DNA of 64,000 nucleotides from Corythucha ciliata (Eukaryota; Arthropoda; Insecta; Hemiptera; Tingidae), in the NCBI GenBank assembly GCA_038030265.1, contig CM075937.1, positions 31,848,198 through 31,912,197 of the forward strand, in the 5' to 3' direction. The notes under the pieces were generated by a model that worked only from the letters and a program-made list of their open reading frames with translations, was not told the origin of the DNA and did not search any database. The position numbers were made by a program, and so were the translations under genes. Of the stretch, positions 32,461 to 44,059 are shown piece by piece. Each line of letters opens with the position of its first letter. Position 1 is the first letter of the stretch.

Positions 32461-32876
32461 AGGCTACTTCAAGGGTCGCAGGTGAAAGATTCTCCCGGAG
32501 GCGCCAAATGTCAAAGGCCGCCACTGCGTATTACGTCCCCTCATGACTATATGTAGAGTGGCGCCGAAACGATTTCAACGAGGTGTAGGAGAACTCTGGA
32601 AAAAGGACCCACCCATACCACTATAGTGATGTTCCCATTGTAACAACCCTTAAAAAGCTCTCGAAAAACGAGTATTCGTCTACCGATCGGTTAATCGGTA
32701 GACCAATCGGATAAGATCGTACGGTTGTGCGGAATTTCCCGAAGATTTAAATGAAACCTTGAAATCCAGGATTGGTACAGAAATACGGCGATAATTTACG
32801 TAACGCCGAGTAAGCGAGGAGGGGGGTCGAGGAAACACATGTGCAACTCCACCTTAAAATTGAGAATAAGGCTAAT

Positions 32877-33001
32877 GTCCGTATTTATGAACGTTCCTTG
32901 ACAATAAGGAACCCTTGAAATTCATTAGAACAGATGTTTTTATTGTGATCAAAACTGTTCTCAATGGTTCCTTGACTCAAGGAACGTTCATAAATACGGG
33001 C
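32877..33001. mobile_element. Small foldback element with possible CTAAT duplication
   Basis: CCGTATTTATGAACGTTCCT at the left and AGGAACGTTCATAAATACGG at the right are inverted; about 125 bp. CTAAT flanks both ends. Confidence 0.65.
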
Positions 33002-33039
33002 CTAATTCCCTGTAAAATAGAGAACTGCTAATTTACAGC

Positions 33040-33560
33040 TAAAATCGAGGAAAAACTTTACCTGCAATTCCCAGGTAAAACTGAGAGAAATTACATAATT
33101 CAGATATAAATATCTGAGAAATCGCAAGTTTCAGTGCATCACATTGCGGAAATTCCACGTCTGCGGCTCTGAGTTTCCGGTGTTTATTCCCTGGAAATGG
33201 CCAGTTTCTGGTCTCTGGCAATTTGTTGGGGATCCTTCTTAGTGACCAGGGAACCCGGGCTAGTCGGTCACGACCTCGCCCAGCCTCCAAATTTTGCAAA
33301 TACATATCTAAGGAATTGGCATTGGCTTATTTGCGATCTTGCGAGTTTCATGTGTCTCAATTTCGTGAAATTACAAGTTTCGAGTTTTTGTTTCCATGAA
33401 ATTATTAGTTGCGGGTGTTTAAAGTGATACAGGAGTTCGCTTACTTATTGGCCGCGACAGCGCTCAAAGTACGACAAACAGCCGCAAAGTTGCAACATTT
33501 CATAGGCAAATATCCGTGAAATTGAAAGTTTCCTGGTTAAATATTTGCTAAATATTATCA
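33040..33560. repeat. Degenerate tandem array, type B
   Basis: Phrases like GTGAAATTGCAAGTTTC and AAATATCCGTGAAATTG recur every 35-50 nt. Same family as at 36.2-37.1, 60.5-60.8 and 63.6 kb. Confidence 0.6.
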
Positions 33561-33613
33561 GGACTTTTTGTCTCTAGTGGGCACAAACCCTGGGCAAGCC
33601 ATTTAACATATTA

Positions 33614-34327
33614 AGCCGCGTCCACACTTGTAACAAACTGCCGCTCCGCTCCTCCGAACCGAACAAATGGCGTGTTCGGGGCGGCGAAACTTCAAAGGAA
33701 ATGTGTACGGTGGAGCGGAGCGGGCCCGCTCCATCAGTTGTCGGTTTTTCACTGCCGCATCAAAGGAATGTTCGATATTGGGATGATACAAGTGTGGACG
33801 GTGTGGTGTGGCTTGCCGTTCCGCTCAGCCGTTCATCACCCATTCTACCTACTTCGTATAGTGCATTGCAAACTGACCGAGCCCGCGTTTTCTCGCATTT
33901 GTTTTTACGTGAAACGTCTTTATTTTTACTAGTCGTATGCTTTTGTGTCAGTGCGGATTTCATTAGAAGTTAAAAATCATTCGAATAGTCAATCAAGTAT
34001 GGAGTGGGATAAGAAAGAATTAGTGGGGCCCGAGCTCATGGTGCAATTGAAATGTTTAAGTAAAAAGTTTAATTAACAATTAAAATTCAGAAATCCCGTC
34101 CGATTAACCACTGGAAAGAAACGGAACAAACTGGGTTGAACGACAAAAGAGACTGACCAAGAAGAGCGCTCCTCATCATTTCACTGCTCCTCCCGAGGAA
34201 CGGAACGGGGAGCAGAGCGATGTTCGGTTCGGCAGAATGTTCACCCAATTTGTTCGAGCTTGCCGCTCCGCTCCTCCGCTCTGCTCCGGGAGCGGAGCGG
34301 CAGTTTGTTACAAGTGTGGACGCGGCT
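33614..34327. mobile_element. 714-bp MITE with 39-bp perfect TIRs and TTA duplication
   Basis: TIRs start AGCCGCGTCCACACTTGTAA and are identical for 39 bp. TTA lies at both sides (33,611-33,613 and 34,328-34,330). Trinucleotide TTA duplication fits the PIF/Harbinger superfamily. No transposase. Inner copies of GCTCCGCTCC make subterminal repeats. The right TTA is also the first bases of the adjacent Helitron-like element. Confidence 0.8.
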
Positions 34328-34329
34328 TT

Positions 34330-36211
34330 AGTGCATTTCATTCTGAAAATGCACTATTGGTCTCGTCGTGATGGTGGCAAACATGGGTCATGTCACGTTT
34401 TTTTCATGTTTCAGAACCTCTAGAACACGAATTCAGTGGTCTCCGGAATTCATATATATATCTATCTTTATGGCCGTTTCCTTGTTAGCACGATAACTCT
34501 CGTAGAAATTAATTTAGCGGAACGCGCTTTGGCACAAAAATCAGTAGTCATAAGACACCGGTCGGTATTGCATTTGGGCCAAATCGGTCAAGGTGGAGAG
34601 GGGGAAAATCGGGCTTGAAGTCGTCAAAAAATCACTAAAAATCAACAGTTGATTCTAGAAGCATCATATTCGGTACGTATACTCCATGTTAGACTAGCCT
34701 TTGATTCCCATTTTAATTTTTTGAAAAAGTCAAGGGGGGGGGGAGGGGGTGGTGAGGGGGAAAATAGGGCTTGAAGTCGTCAAAAAATCACTAAAAATCA
34801 ACAGTTGATTCTAGAAGCATCATATTCGGTACGTATACTCCATGTTAGACTAGCCTTTGATTCCCATTTTAATTTTTTGAAAAAGTCAAGGGGGAGGGGG
34901 TGGTGCCCCCGGGGTGGAAGTAAGTGTGTGGTCTTGTTAGCACGATAACTCTCGTAGAAATTAATTTAGCAGAACGCGCTTTATCTAAAAAATCAGTAGT
35001 CATAAGATCCCCGTCGGTATTGCATTTGGGCCAAATCGGTCAAGGTGGAGGGGGGGAAAATAGGGGTTGAAATGGTAAAAAAATCACTATAAATCACCAG
35101 TTCATTCTAGAAGCATCATATTCGGTACGTATACTCCATGTTAGAGTAGCCTTTGATTCCCATTTTAATTTTTTGAAAAAGTCGAAGGGGAGGGGGTGTT
35201 GCCCCTGGAGTGGAAATAAGTGTGGTCACGTTAGCACGATAACTTTCGTACAAATTAATTTAGCGGAACGCGCTTTGGCAAAAAAATCAGTAGTCATAAG
35301 ACCCCGGTCGGTATTGCATTTGTGCCAAATCGGTCGAGGTGGTGGGGGGGAAAATAGGGCTTGAAGTCGTCAAAAAATCACCAAAAATCACCAGTTGATT
35401 CTAGAAGCATGGTATTCGGTACGTATACTCCATGTTAGAGTAGCCTTTGATTCCCATTTTAATTTTTTGAAAAAGTCGAGGGGGAGGGGGTGGTGCCCCC
35501 GGGGTGGAAGTAAGTGTGTGGTCTTGTTAGCACGATAACTCTCGTAGAAATTAATTTAGCGGAACACGCTTTATCTAAAAAAAATCAGTAGTCATAAGAC
35601 ACCGGTCGGTATTGCATTTGGGCAAAATCGGTCAAGGTGGTGGGGGGGAAAATACGGCTTGAAATGATCAAAAAATCACTACAAGTCACCAGTTGATTCT
35701 AGAAGCATGATATTCGGTGCGTATACTCCATGTTAGACTAGCCTTTGATTCCCATTTTAATTTTTTGAAAAAGTCGAGGGGGAGGGGGCGATGTCCCCGG
35801 GGTGGTAGTAAGTGAGAGGCCTTGTTAGCACGATAACTCTCGTAGAAATTAATTTAGCGGAACGCGCTTTGGCACAAAAATCAGTAGTCATAAGGCCCCG
35901 GTCGGTATTGCATTTGGGCCAAATCGGTCAAGGTGGAGGGGGGAAAATAGGGGTTAAAATGGTAAAAAAATCACTACAAATCACCAGTTGATTCCAGAAG
36001 CATTATATTCGGTATGATGATTCCATTTTGAAATAGCCTTTGATTCCCATTAAGTTCAGCTTAAACAAACCCGGCAGCAAACAGTACGAGGGAGGGTCAA
36101 ACATAAACGAAAGAAATCATGGTCTCAACATTACTACTTCTGGAACGGCTTAGGGTGTCCGTATACAAAATGAAATGCACTCTTTCCGACCGCCAGCTGC
36201 CGGAGCGAAAT
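34330..36211 (+). mobile_element. Helitron/DINE-like element, copy C, with five internal units
   Basis: Starts with the hairpin AGTGCATTTCAT/TCTGAAAATGCACT and ends with AAATGAAATGCACTCTTTCC and CCAGCTGCCGGAGCG. TTAGCACGATAACTCTCG phrases begin near 34,491, 34,943, 35,237, 35,533 and 35,831: period 294-298 bp, the first interval longer because ~156 bp of it is doubled. Open frames here are parts of the repeat. Confidence 0.7.
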
Positions 36212-36229
36212 TTTTTTTTCAATTGAAAT

Positions 36230-37100
36230 TGAATGAGTTTGTAAGTTGAGGTCCTAATTTTTGCAGAGTTACAAGTTTCCTGGAAATTGGCTGCTTGCTT
36301 CTGGTCTTAATTTAACCGAAATTGAAAGTTTAGGGTCTCAAATAATACAAAATGACAGTTTCGAGACCATTTTTGTAGTGGTGGAATCCAGGCTAGCATG
36401 CTCGAGTCGAAGTTTCAGGTCTTCATTTCAGCAAAATTGCAAAATCCGGGCCTTAGTTTACGGGGAATTAGCTAGTTTCAGTGCTAAATATCCGTGAAAT
36501 TGCTAGTCATAAGTGTTTTTTGTGGACGGGCTGACACGGCCCATACGTGGAGCCCAAACAAATTGCAACATTAGGGGGGGGGGCTGACGAGGCCCATAAG
36601 TGGAGCCCAATCAAATTGCAACATTAGGGGGGGGGGGATAACGGCAAAATTTCAGGTTCTAATTTCAGCAGAATTGCAAGTTTTGGGGGCCACTTTTTTA
36701 TAGAGGAACCCGACTCGCGAGCCCTCGGCTAACCGGCCCCGAATACTCCTAAGCCCTGATGAATAGCCGCGTAATTGCAACATTTAGAGATAAATATTTG
36801 TGAGTTTGCAAATTCGGGTGCTAATTTGAGCGCAATTACAAGCTTCCTGCTGAAATTTATATTTTCGGGCCTTCGGGTGTTGATTTAAGTGAAATTTCAA
36901 GTCCAGGGCAGGGCCTCAGTTCAATCAAAATTGAATGATTGGGACCTTTGGGAACAGGCTGGCCGGCCCTAACCGAACCCAGAGGGTGGCGAATACCCAG
37001 GAAATTGGAAGTTCCACGGCTTAATATCCGCGGCCATGGGACTTTCGGGTCTTAAATCTCGCGAAATTGCCCATTTTCAGGTGTTTCTTGGGCGAACGTT
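36230..37100. repeat. Degenerate tandem array, type B
   Basis: Recurring GAAATTGCAAGTTTC-like phrases. Within it, 36,531-36,640 has two direct copies of a ~58-bp unit with GTGGAGCCCAAACAAATTGC, each ending in a G run. Confidence 0.65.
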
Positions 37101-37299
37101 TTAAGCTTAATGGATCCCCTTTCTTCCCCTGTCAGTATCCGTTCTGTTTATTGTGATGACAAACAGCGTTTTCTCTATTTGGCCGCGATCCGCGAATCAG
37201 TGATTTTTGTTCGCTTTTTGCTGTAGGAATGAACACTTTTTCGCTATTTTAGCCACGAACATTAGCGTTTTTCAAAAGCTTTTTGCCGCGTACTTGCTT

Positions 37300-39060
37300 C
37301 AAATATTAGCATCCTCCGTAGAAGGTTCCGAATTCACCCGAATTTATCCTGTTCAATTATTCTTTTCCTTTTATCTACCGGCTTACTCCGTTGTTATTTT
37401 GTTTTGTTATCTATTTTTCCTTGTTTTGACTTCCATGTCCTCGATCATGGACCACCCACCCCCTAGAGAGGTGTAGCAGCTGCAAAACCTGCACCTTGGA
37501 TACCGTGTCGGCACCATTGACTACACCGTAAGAAAAGTGCTGCTGACTCGCCCGTCTCAACGGGCAACGTAATTACAATGCAATTGGAATGAAAACACTG
37601 TTACCTCTTGAATACCTGAGTCAGACCGTATTAGGCTGTGACTATAACGTATCCAGTGACTTCAGTCGCTTTGTATGGTCAAATAACTTCATTCAAGCAA
37701 ATTTTTGATACGAAAGTGAGTTGAGCTCGAGCCGCGGTCTTCTGCCACATCGAACACCTTTTCGCCCCCAAATTGGGTGGGGGGGGGGTAATTATAGTAT
37801 AATAGTGCTTCCGGACTTTTTCTAGTTGGATGTTGAAGCATTTCTATCCCGTTGAAAAAGAACCCACCGCGGAGCGGGGAGTCAAACTCGCAACGCCGAA
37901 TCTGCGCAACATTAGAAGCACGTGCGTATTATGTACAAATTTTCTGCCGGACCACCACAGATGGCTTTCTTGGAGGCGGCACGTAACCAGACTCAATTTT
38001 CTGACCTTACGACTATACGATCTTCAACAATAGCACTTTTCTTCCGTAACGATACACAAACACGCGTAACGTAATTACATCTTCCCAAGGTGACGCATTT
38101 GTCTACTCCGCTGAATGGAGGTCTTCCAATTAGCCGGAGCTAATGGGTTCGTCTACTAATTTTCTCAAGAGAGCCAGGTAAATAGGTACTTAATTCTACG
38201 ACTTTTGATCGTTCCGTCATTATGGGAGAGTCTCACTCTCGTTGCATGTTGTTGACTTTATATATGATTTATTTATTATGAGGTTGCGTACAACCATCGT
38301 GTGGACACAATATTCTAATGAACGCTCGACATCAAAATTCAGGGTAGTTTAATCATATAATAAGGAAAACTTTCGTTAGTTGGTCACACTTTAATTACTT
38401 CGTTATGTCACTTGTCATGCAACGTCCCCCCCCCCCCCCCAATGACCATTTGAATTTAAGACGGCTTCCGCAAGCTCTAAGATTTCACGAGCCATGTTTT
38501 TTAAGGTTTTTTCTTTGGATTACCGGTGGATTTTGTTAGTTCACACTTCACAACATACGGCTCCCTCAACACAACGGCCACGGCTCCACGCTGAAATTGA
38601 TTCTATTTTCTTTTCATTCAGATACGGTCTTTTTTTCCCCTCGCATTATATCGGTGCAGCAATCAAGCTCGAAGACAACTAAATTCTCACTGGAACACAA
38701 AATGTCTCTTAAATACAAAATCGTATAGGCCTTCGGCTCAAGGAAACACACACGCGCCCACCTTTTTGACAACAATACTCCTCCCACTCGTTCCGAGACA
38801 TTTTTAGAGAAGAAAGAAAGAGTAAGAGAGAGGGCAAATAAAAAAGGGAATTGAAAACAGTGACTGTCAGAAAATAGAGCCTTTTTCCTTCTTGAAGAGT
38901 TGCATTTTGTCAGAGAAACAAAGAAGCGTGACCAAGAGGAAGGAACGTCCGTTACTACCTTTTTGTACTTTTGAACTGATTTGCGAGAGCGAAAGAAAAA
39001 AGTGAAGACAAGGTAACTCACCACTACAAAACACCAATAACTCGTTTTCGAAGGAGTTGA
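37300..39060. other. No gene recognised
   Basis: Has a G run at ~37,782, a 16-C run at 38,427-38,442 and a GC-richer patch near 37,870-37,990 that weakly recalls tRNA-derived SINEs. Confidence 0.4.
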
Positions 39061-39062
39061 AC

Positions 39063-39125
39063 TTAGTGCATTTCATTTAAAAAGTGCACAATTGGTCTCT
39101 CCCTGATGGTGACAAATGTGAGTTA
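39063..39125 (+). mobile_element. Solo left end of the Helitron/DINE-like element
   Basis: Begins AGTGCATTTCATTT, then AAAGTGCAC and TTGGTCTCTCCCTGATGGTG, matching the first ~60 bp of copies A and C with changes. Nothing of the internal units follows. Confidence 0.55.
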
Positions 39126-40084
39126 TTTAATTATGTTACAGTCAATGATTTCATTCACTCAGGGAAATACGTGAATGCGTAAGGAAAATATTATGTTTCT
39201 CAATCACTTATTCGGACAACGACTTTCGGTCTCTTAGGACAGGATTAAATTATAGGTTAGGAGTTTTCAGAGCACTTTAAGTTCCTCATCACAAATGTTA
39301 TTTCGAGACCCGGTGTGAAAGAAGTCCATCGCTATTTTCTCAGTGTTTTTCAAAAGTTAATTTGAATTTTACGCCATAGTACGTCATCGTGATCCATTTT
39401 TTACACTATTCACTTCGAGCGTTCAATAAAGACATGAGACAGAGAGAACGCGCGGCTGCATGAACGAAATTGCAACGCCTGAAGGGCTCCTGTGGTTGGT
39501 TTTCCCCCCGGTCTCAATTCGGAATACATCATTACATTCACATCCACAGAAATAGCGACTATTGATCAACAAGGAGGAAGTTTTATCTTACTTACGTAGT
39601 GGAGAATTCTTTTAATATGGAAAACCAATTACCAAACCACGACGGGGCTACATACATTATAAACTCCCCAGCGTTTTCATTCCCAGCATTTGCATTTTCA
39701 CGGAAGTAAAAATTATCAAAGCCTGTATTATATTGAACTTAGAAGTCTAAGGTACGACACTCTTGAAATTACACACCAGGCTAATCTGGTATTTTATTGA
39801 CGAAGCAACAAAAACAAGTCATAACTTCTTGAAAATACGTTCAAGGCAATCAATTAAAAGTTAACGGGCTACACTCCCTCCTCTATTTGTTCATAAAAGA
39901 AGAAAACAGCCGATGCAGATGCACCCGTGATTGCGCTCGAATCTTCTTTTAGCTCAAGGACGCGAAAAAATTACATTCTTAGCATTCTTTATCCCTTCTT
40001 CTTTCATGAAAGGTGGTTTTCCTTCGCAATACGAATACTACCGCACCCTCCACAACCAACCATTAAAATTCCTCAGAGGGCTTC

Positions 40085-40252
40085 ACCGTTGCTCAGGATA
40101 GACACCGTACTAATAGTTTTATTTTTCTTAGGAATTACAATTGGAGGACCTCTCGACTTAAGATTCCATGTTGAAAGGTCTTCGGCAATATTGTGATCAC
40201 GGTTATATTGGTGAGGTGGCAGTGGGTATGGGCTGCCCACGGTTGACACTCC
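40085..40252 (-). other. Possible terminal exon, minus strand, unknown
   Basis: A minus-strand frame reads GVSTVGSPYPLPPHQYNRDH, then NIAEDLSTWNLKSRGPPIVI, ending in SNGEAL and TGA. Composition looks protein-like and an AAAAG acceptor precedes it. No homology recognised. Confidence 0.22.
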
Positions 40253-41459
40253 TTTTATATGTGTAAAAAGATTACGAGCACGCAAGGTCGTCCAGGGTTC
40301 ACGGTTGAAATACGTCTAACGGAATTGACATTCTTCGATTTTATTCTTAAAAGCTTTTAGAGAGGAGTGGCCTGCATTGTTTACTAAACTATTAACACAA
40401 TCGGGTCACGAAAGGGGTGTATCAAGCGGAGACGAGCAGCATTTTAATCGAGCAAAATTAGCACACAATTTGCAAAAATGCGCTTTATTCAATGCATCAT
40501 GCACAAAAATAATAATTCGTAACTGAATCCAGCCAGATGGCACCACGGAGCAATGTCTTAGGATGGCTAATAATGCGATAGTTGCAAGGAGGGAGGGGGG
40601 CACAGCACTCATTGTCCTTCAACTTCTTTCTCCTGAGTATACGCTATACGCCTCGGCCACGCCGGTAATGGGGGGGGGGGGTGATACTCGACAACCTTGA
40701 TGGCTTTGAAACGGAGCAAAAAAAACCGTAGTACATAATACGATCGCAAATAGGAAGCAAAATACAGTGCACAACTGTACAAGACAAGAGAAAATGTAAG
40801 CATAATAAGTAATTTCATGTTACACACAATTCCGCATGTTTTACAAGAAAATTATTTGGACCACTCCTTTCGACTTTGACATTTTGAAAACTGGGAAAAT
40901 TGATTGTGGAACAGAATGGTTCCCGGAGAAACAGGGTGTCCTAAATTTCTTCTCAAAGCTGTCTCAGGGCCATCGTCACAAAAATCAAAAGGAGAGAGAC
41001 ACTGGTTCAAATCGAGCATTTAATGCCACGCAAATTATTCCAGCTCGACAAATTAGATTAGCTCCTTCAAAAAATATCGTCTTCAAAATGGCTCAATTAA
41101 AAGGCTTCTAAATTACTATCAGCATCGCGACTGTTGGGGTTAGGAAGAAGAGAAGGAGAAAGACGTTTCAAGGTAGCAAAAAAAAGGCGTACCTCAAAAA
41201 AATTAGCCGGATGTTATAATGGCAAGTATTTCTCTTCGAGACGAAAGCGAAGCTGTTTTTCGATGATGACCCCACCACCCTACCTTTCTTACCAACCAAA
41301 TTCACCAACTCACTCAGCGAGAAAAATACTTCCTTTTTATTTTGTGTTATTATACCCTCGGCTACTTATGGTAATTTTAATATTTTTCTCTGAAACTTTC
41401 TCTTTCGGTGTTTTTTCTCTTCCCCCTGCGGCTGAAAGCGGGTCTTGATTGATCCAAAA

Positions 41460-42500
41460 TTGGATGCAGTTGGCCATAGGTAGACGCGCGATATTGTTCT
41501 ATCCATGGGCGTAGCCAGAAGGGGGTAGGGGTGGGCAGAAAGCGAAGACTTAGTGGGTCAGATGTTCATCCCTAGATACCATCGGAATGTACAAATCTTC
41601 AAGGTCGCCACATTTGGTTATGTTGACGCTCACTAAAAAATATAGTTTCTCGAACTAGTTTCGAGGATTTGTGTGCTCTAAAAATTCATTTTCGTATATC
41701 TGACTCTTAAAGGCAAACTCAGGTTTAGATTTAAAATCACAATTTTGCGAATTTTTCTCGCAGAAAAAACAAACCTGTTTGCGGGTCTGGCTCACTGAAA
41801 AATTAATTTCGCGGGACAAGCACATTCAAAAACAGATTTCGCGCGTATTTCCCTCAGAAGCCAGTTTTGCGCCTTTGACTCACTCTCTCTTGAAACGTGC
41901 TCACAGTTTGCTGAGCTAAAATCGCCAGTTTCTGTGTAAAACTAGTTTGAGATAAAACCACTTAATTTATAGATCAGTAGCACTGCAGGTTAGGGCTTAT
42001 GAAATTGTCATTCTCGTAGTACAACTTCTGGGAAGGTCCCCATTGGAATTCAATTGAAAGTGCTGTATTTCTCTTTCATTTTCGATGAATTTCAATAGTA
42101 GTTGCTGTTCAGTTCGAATATTGTTTAAAAATGAATTTGAGCGAGTATGCCAGAGGCACGGAAGGAGAAGTTTGGGAGCGGTACATCTGAAAAATTGGAT
42201 TATTGGTGCATAACCATGTACATACACATCAAGCATACACATTATCCTTTCAAGTAAGTTCATTGTGGTATTGATATTAGCTGAAAGTCTAAAAAGTATT
42301 TATTTTTACGAATTAATTAACTTTTTCTGTCCTCTAGCCGCTTTTTGAACTTCAATTTTCGAAACTTGGTAAAGTTAGGAATCATTGATTCAAGTTCGTA
42401 AATCAGCAAGTGACTTCTTCCCCGTGAAATCGCTTGATGCCTACAAGGCTCATTAATCAGAGTGGATTTGCTTTAAGTTTAGAAGCAAAAAAAATTGGTT
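41460..42500. other. No gene; weak type C array at 41.7-41.95 kb
   Basis: Phrases with TTTCGCG and GACTCAC recur at 41,740-41,940. Otherwise featureless. Confidence 0.4.
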
Positions 42501-42564
42501 GGCTGCTGCTGAAGTTTATTCCGAGGTAGGTACTGCCTGAAACATTCACCCGATGTGAAATGTT

Positions 42565-42766
42565 GTTGTTGGGGGCGCCGGGCTTTGAACCCGGCAGGCG
42601 CCTAAGCCTCCTTTGGGCTCCTACGCCATACCCAGATCTAACTGTGCACTTTACACCCGTACTGTGGCGGGCGTTTCGGTCTGTCGAACGCACATCGCCG
42701 GGAACGCCCACACGAAGCCGAGTGTGCCGTGTTACAGCTCGCCGCATCCTTATAGTGTAATGGGGT
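42565..42766 (-). mobile_element. SINE-like retroposon with 11-bp target duplication
   Basis: A 202-bp GC-rich insert lies between direct copies of TGTGAAATGTT (42,554-42,564 and 42,767-42,777). On the minus strand it ends with a tRNA T-arm-like hairpin, CCGGG-TTCAAAG-CCCGG, then GCGCCCCCAACAAC, an AAC tail. Family not recognised. Plus-strand open frames here are spurious. Confidence 0.7.
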
Positions 42767-42848
42767 TGTGAAATGTTACTAACTGAGTGTTCCTGATCCA
42801 GGTCAAAGACTTCGAGTCCCTCCAAATAATGCGTAGATTTCTGTTAAG

Positions 42849-43000
42849 ATGAACGGCGTAGTTCAATCAGCGAAGGCGACTGCACTGCAAAGAGCTGCCT
42901 TGGAAGCGCCGCAGTCATGTTACGGTATAACTTTTTGCGGTGGAGGACGTGATCCGCCAGAGCGTCAGGAATTTCCAGCTATAATGGCGCGGGTCTTCCA
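42849..43000 (+). CDS. Candidate coding exon, unknown protein
   Basis: ATG at 42,849 opens MNGVVQSAKATALQRAALEA, then PQSCYGITFCGGGRDPPERQ and EFPAIMARVFQ, followed directly by GTAAGT. Unspliced it stops at once (51 codons). Codon choice looks coding. I do not recognise the family. No convincing next exon joins in phase. Confidence 0.35.
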
Positions 43001-43327
43001 GTAAGTGGCCTAGAGAATATTTTAATCGAACTAACATGGATATGTATCCGAAGGCTCACTGGGTTCAATGGACCCCGTGAGCGACGTAGATTATTCAGGC
43101 AAAGAAAGAATCGTCGAAGGACTCCACGGTTACAGCGTTAAATTTTCAGGAATTCTTTTGAATTTGACGGGCAGTCTTGTACAGCTTTGCTTTTATCTTT
43201 ACCTTTACACTAGGATACTCATCCTGAGCCAACTGAGGGACAGCTGGACGACTTTCTTGGGGAATTGGAGAATGAATGTTAGTGACCTAGCATATTCAAA
43301 GTGACGCATTCATTCAACAAACTTTTT

Positions 43328-43642
43328 GTGGGATATTCGAAGACCATTGTGTCACACTTCTTCTTCGTTGAGAGCAACTTTGGAAAGGATCTGAAAACTT
43401 TGATCCAACTGGGGAAGACGATTAAAATTAAAGTCGTTGACTCGTCGATGCTGAAAAATGTGAGGAGTCAACTAGAGCTCATCAAAGCAGCCTGCATTGA
43501 ATGCGCTAAGGGTAAATCACTGCAAGCATTTTTAACTTGGTTTGCAGTACAAGCTTGGGGCGTGAAACATAAAAAAACATTTTTTATTGTAACTAAACCA
43601 TTAGTTGATAAACTGTACCAACACTCTTGCGTTGACAAATAA
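43328..43642 (+). CDS. Candidate terminal exon, unknown protein
   Basis: Plus-strand frame with ESNFGKDLKTLIQLGKTIKI, LELIKAACIECAKG and KPLVDKLYQHSCVDK, ending in TAA that overlaps an AATAAA at 43,638. It follows the exon at 42,849 by 300 bp and might belong to it. Not recognised. Confidence 0.3.
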   Translation: MGYSKTIVSHFFFVESNFGKDLKTLIQLGKTIKIKVVDSSMLKNVRSQLELIKAACIECAKGKSLQAFLTWFAVQAWGVKHKKTFFIVTKPLVDKLYQHSCVDK

Positions 43643-43985
43643 ACTCTACTACTACAATTTATTCGTTCTAGTGTGACAATTTACCGTTAATAAACTAATA
43701 ACTCGTGCTTTTCTTGAAAAATATCTATTAAAACACTCAAATCCTATGGAATCTGGCTCTTGAGATGTACTACGGGTAAGGTAATGTAACCGTGAGCAGG
43801 CGGCCATTGCCACTGATCTATTTTTACTTTTTAGGGTAGACGCGTACGGCGGCATGTACGTTCTTATCAGTTTAATAAGAATGGTTGGGGGAGTTTTATT
43901 GACATCCATAAAGCATCAACAAAAGGTGGATTTACAAGTCTGTGATTTTACCTGTTTATAGGTTCTCTAGTTCGTAGTAAAAACT

Positions 43986-43990
<5 letters not shown>

Positions 43991-44027
<37 letters not shown>

Positions 44028-44032
44028 TATTT
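43991..44032 (+). repeat. Poly-T run
   Basis: About 32 T followed by AATTTTATTTTTTTT. Confidence 0.9.
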
Positions 44033-44059
44033 TTTTTGCAGGTTAGGGTAGCAGTTTTA

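Noticed and set aside
37855..37990. GC-richer patch whose minus strand has GAGTTTGACTCCC, close to a tRNA B box
   Set aside because: No A box at the right spacing, no stem that closes properly and no target duplication.
42560..42760. Plus-strand open frame across the SINE-like insert, and the idea of a real tRNA gene there
   Set aside because: The flanking duplication shows a retroposon, and the T-arm has no pairing acceptor stem or anticodon arm.
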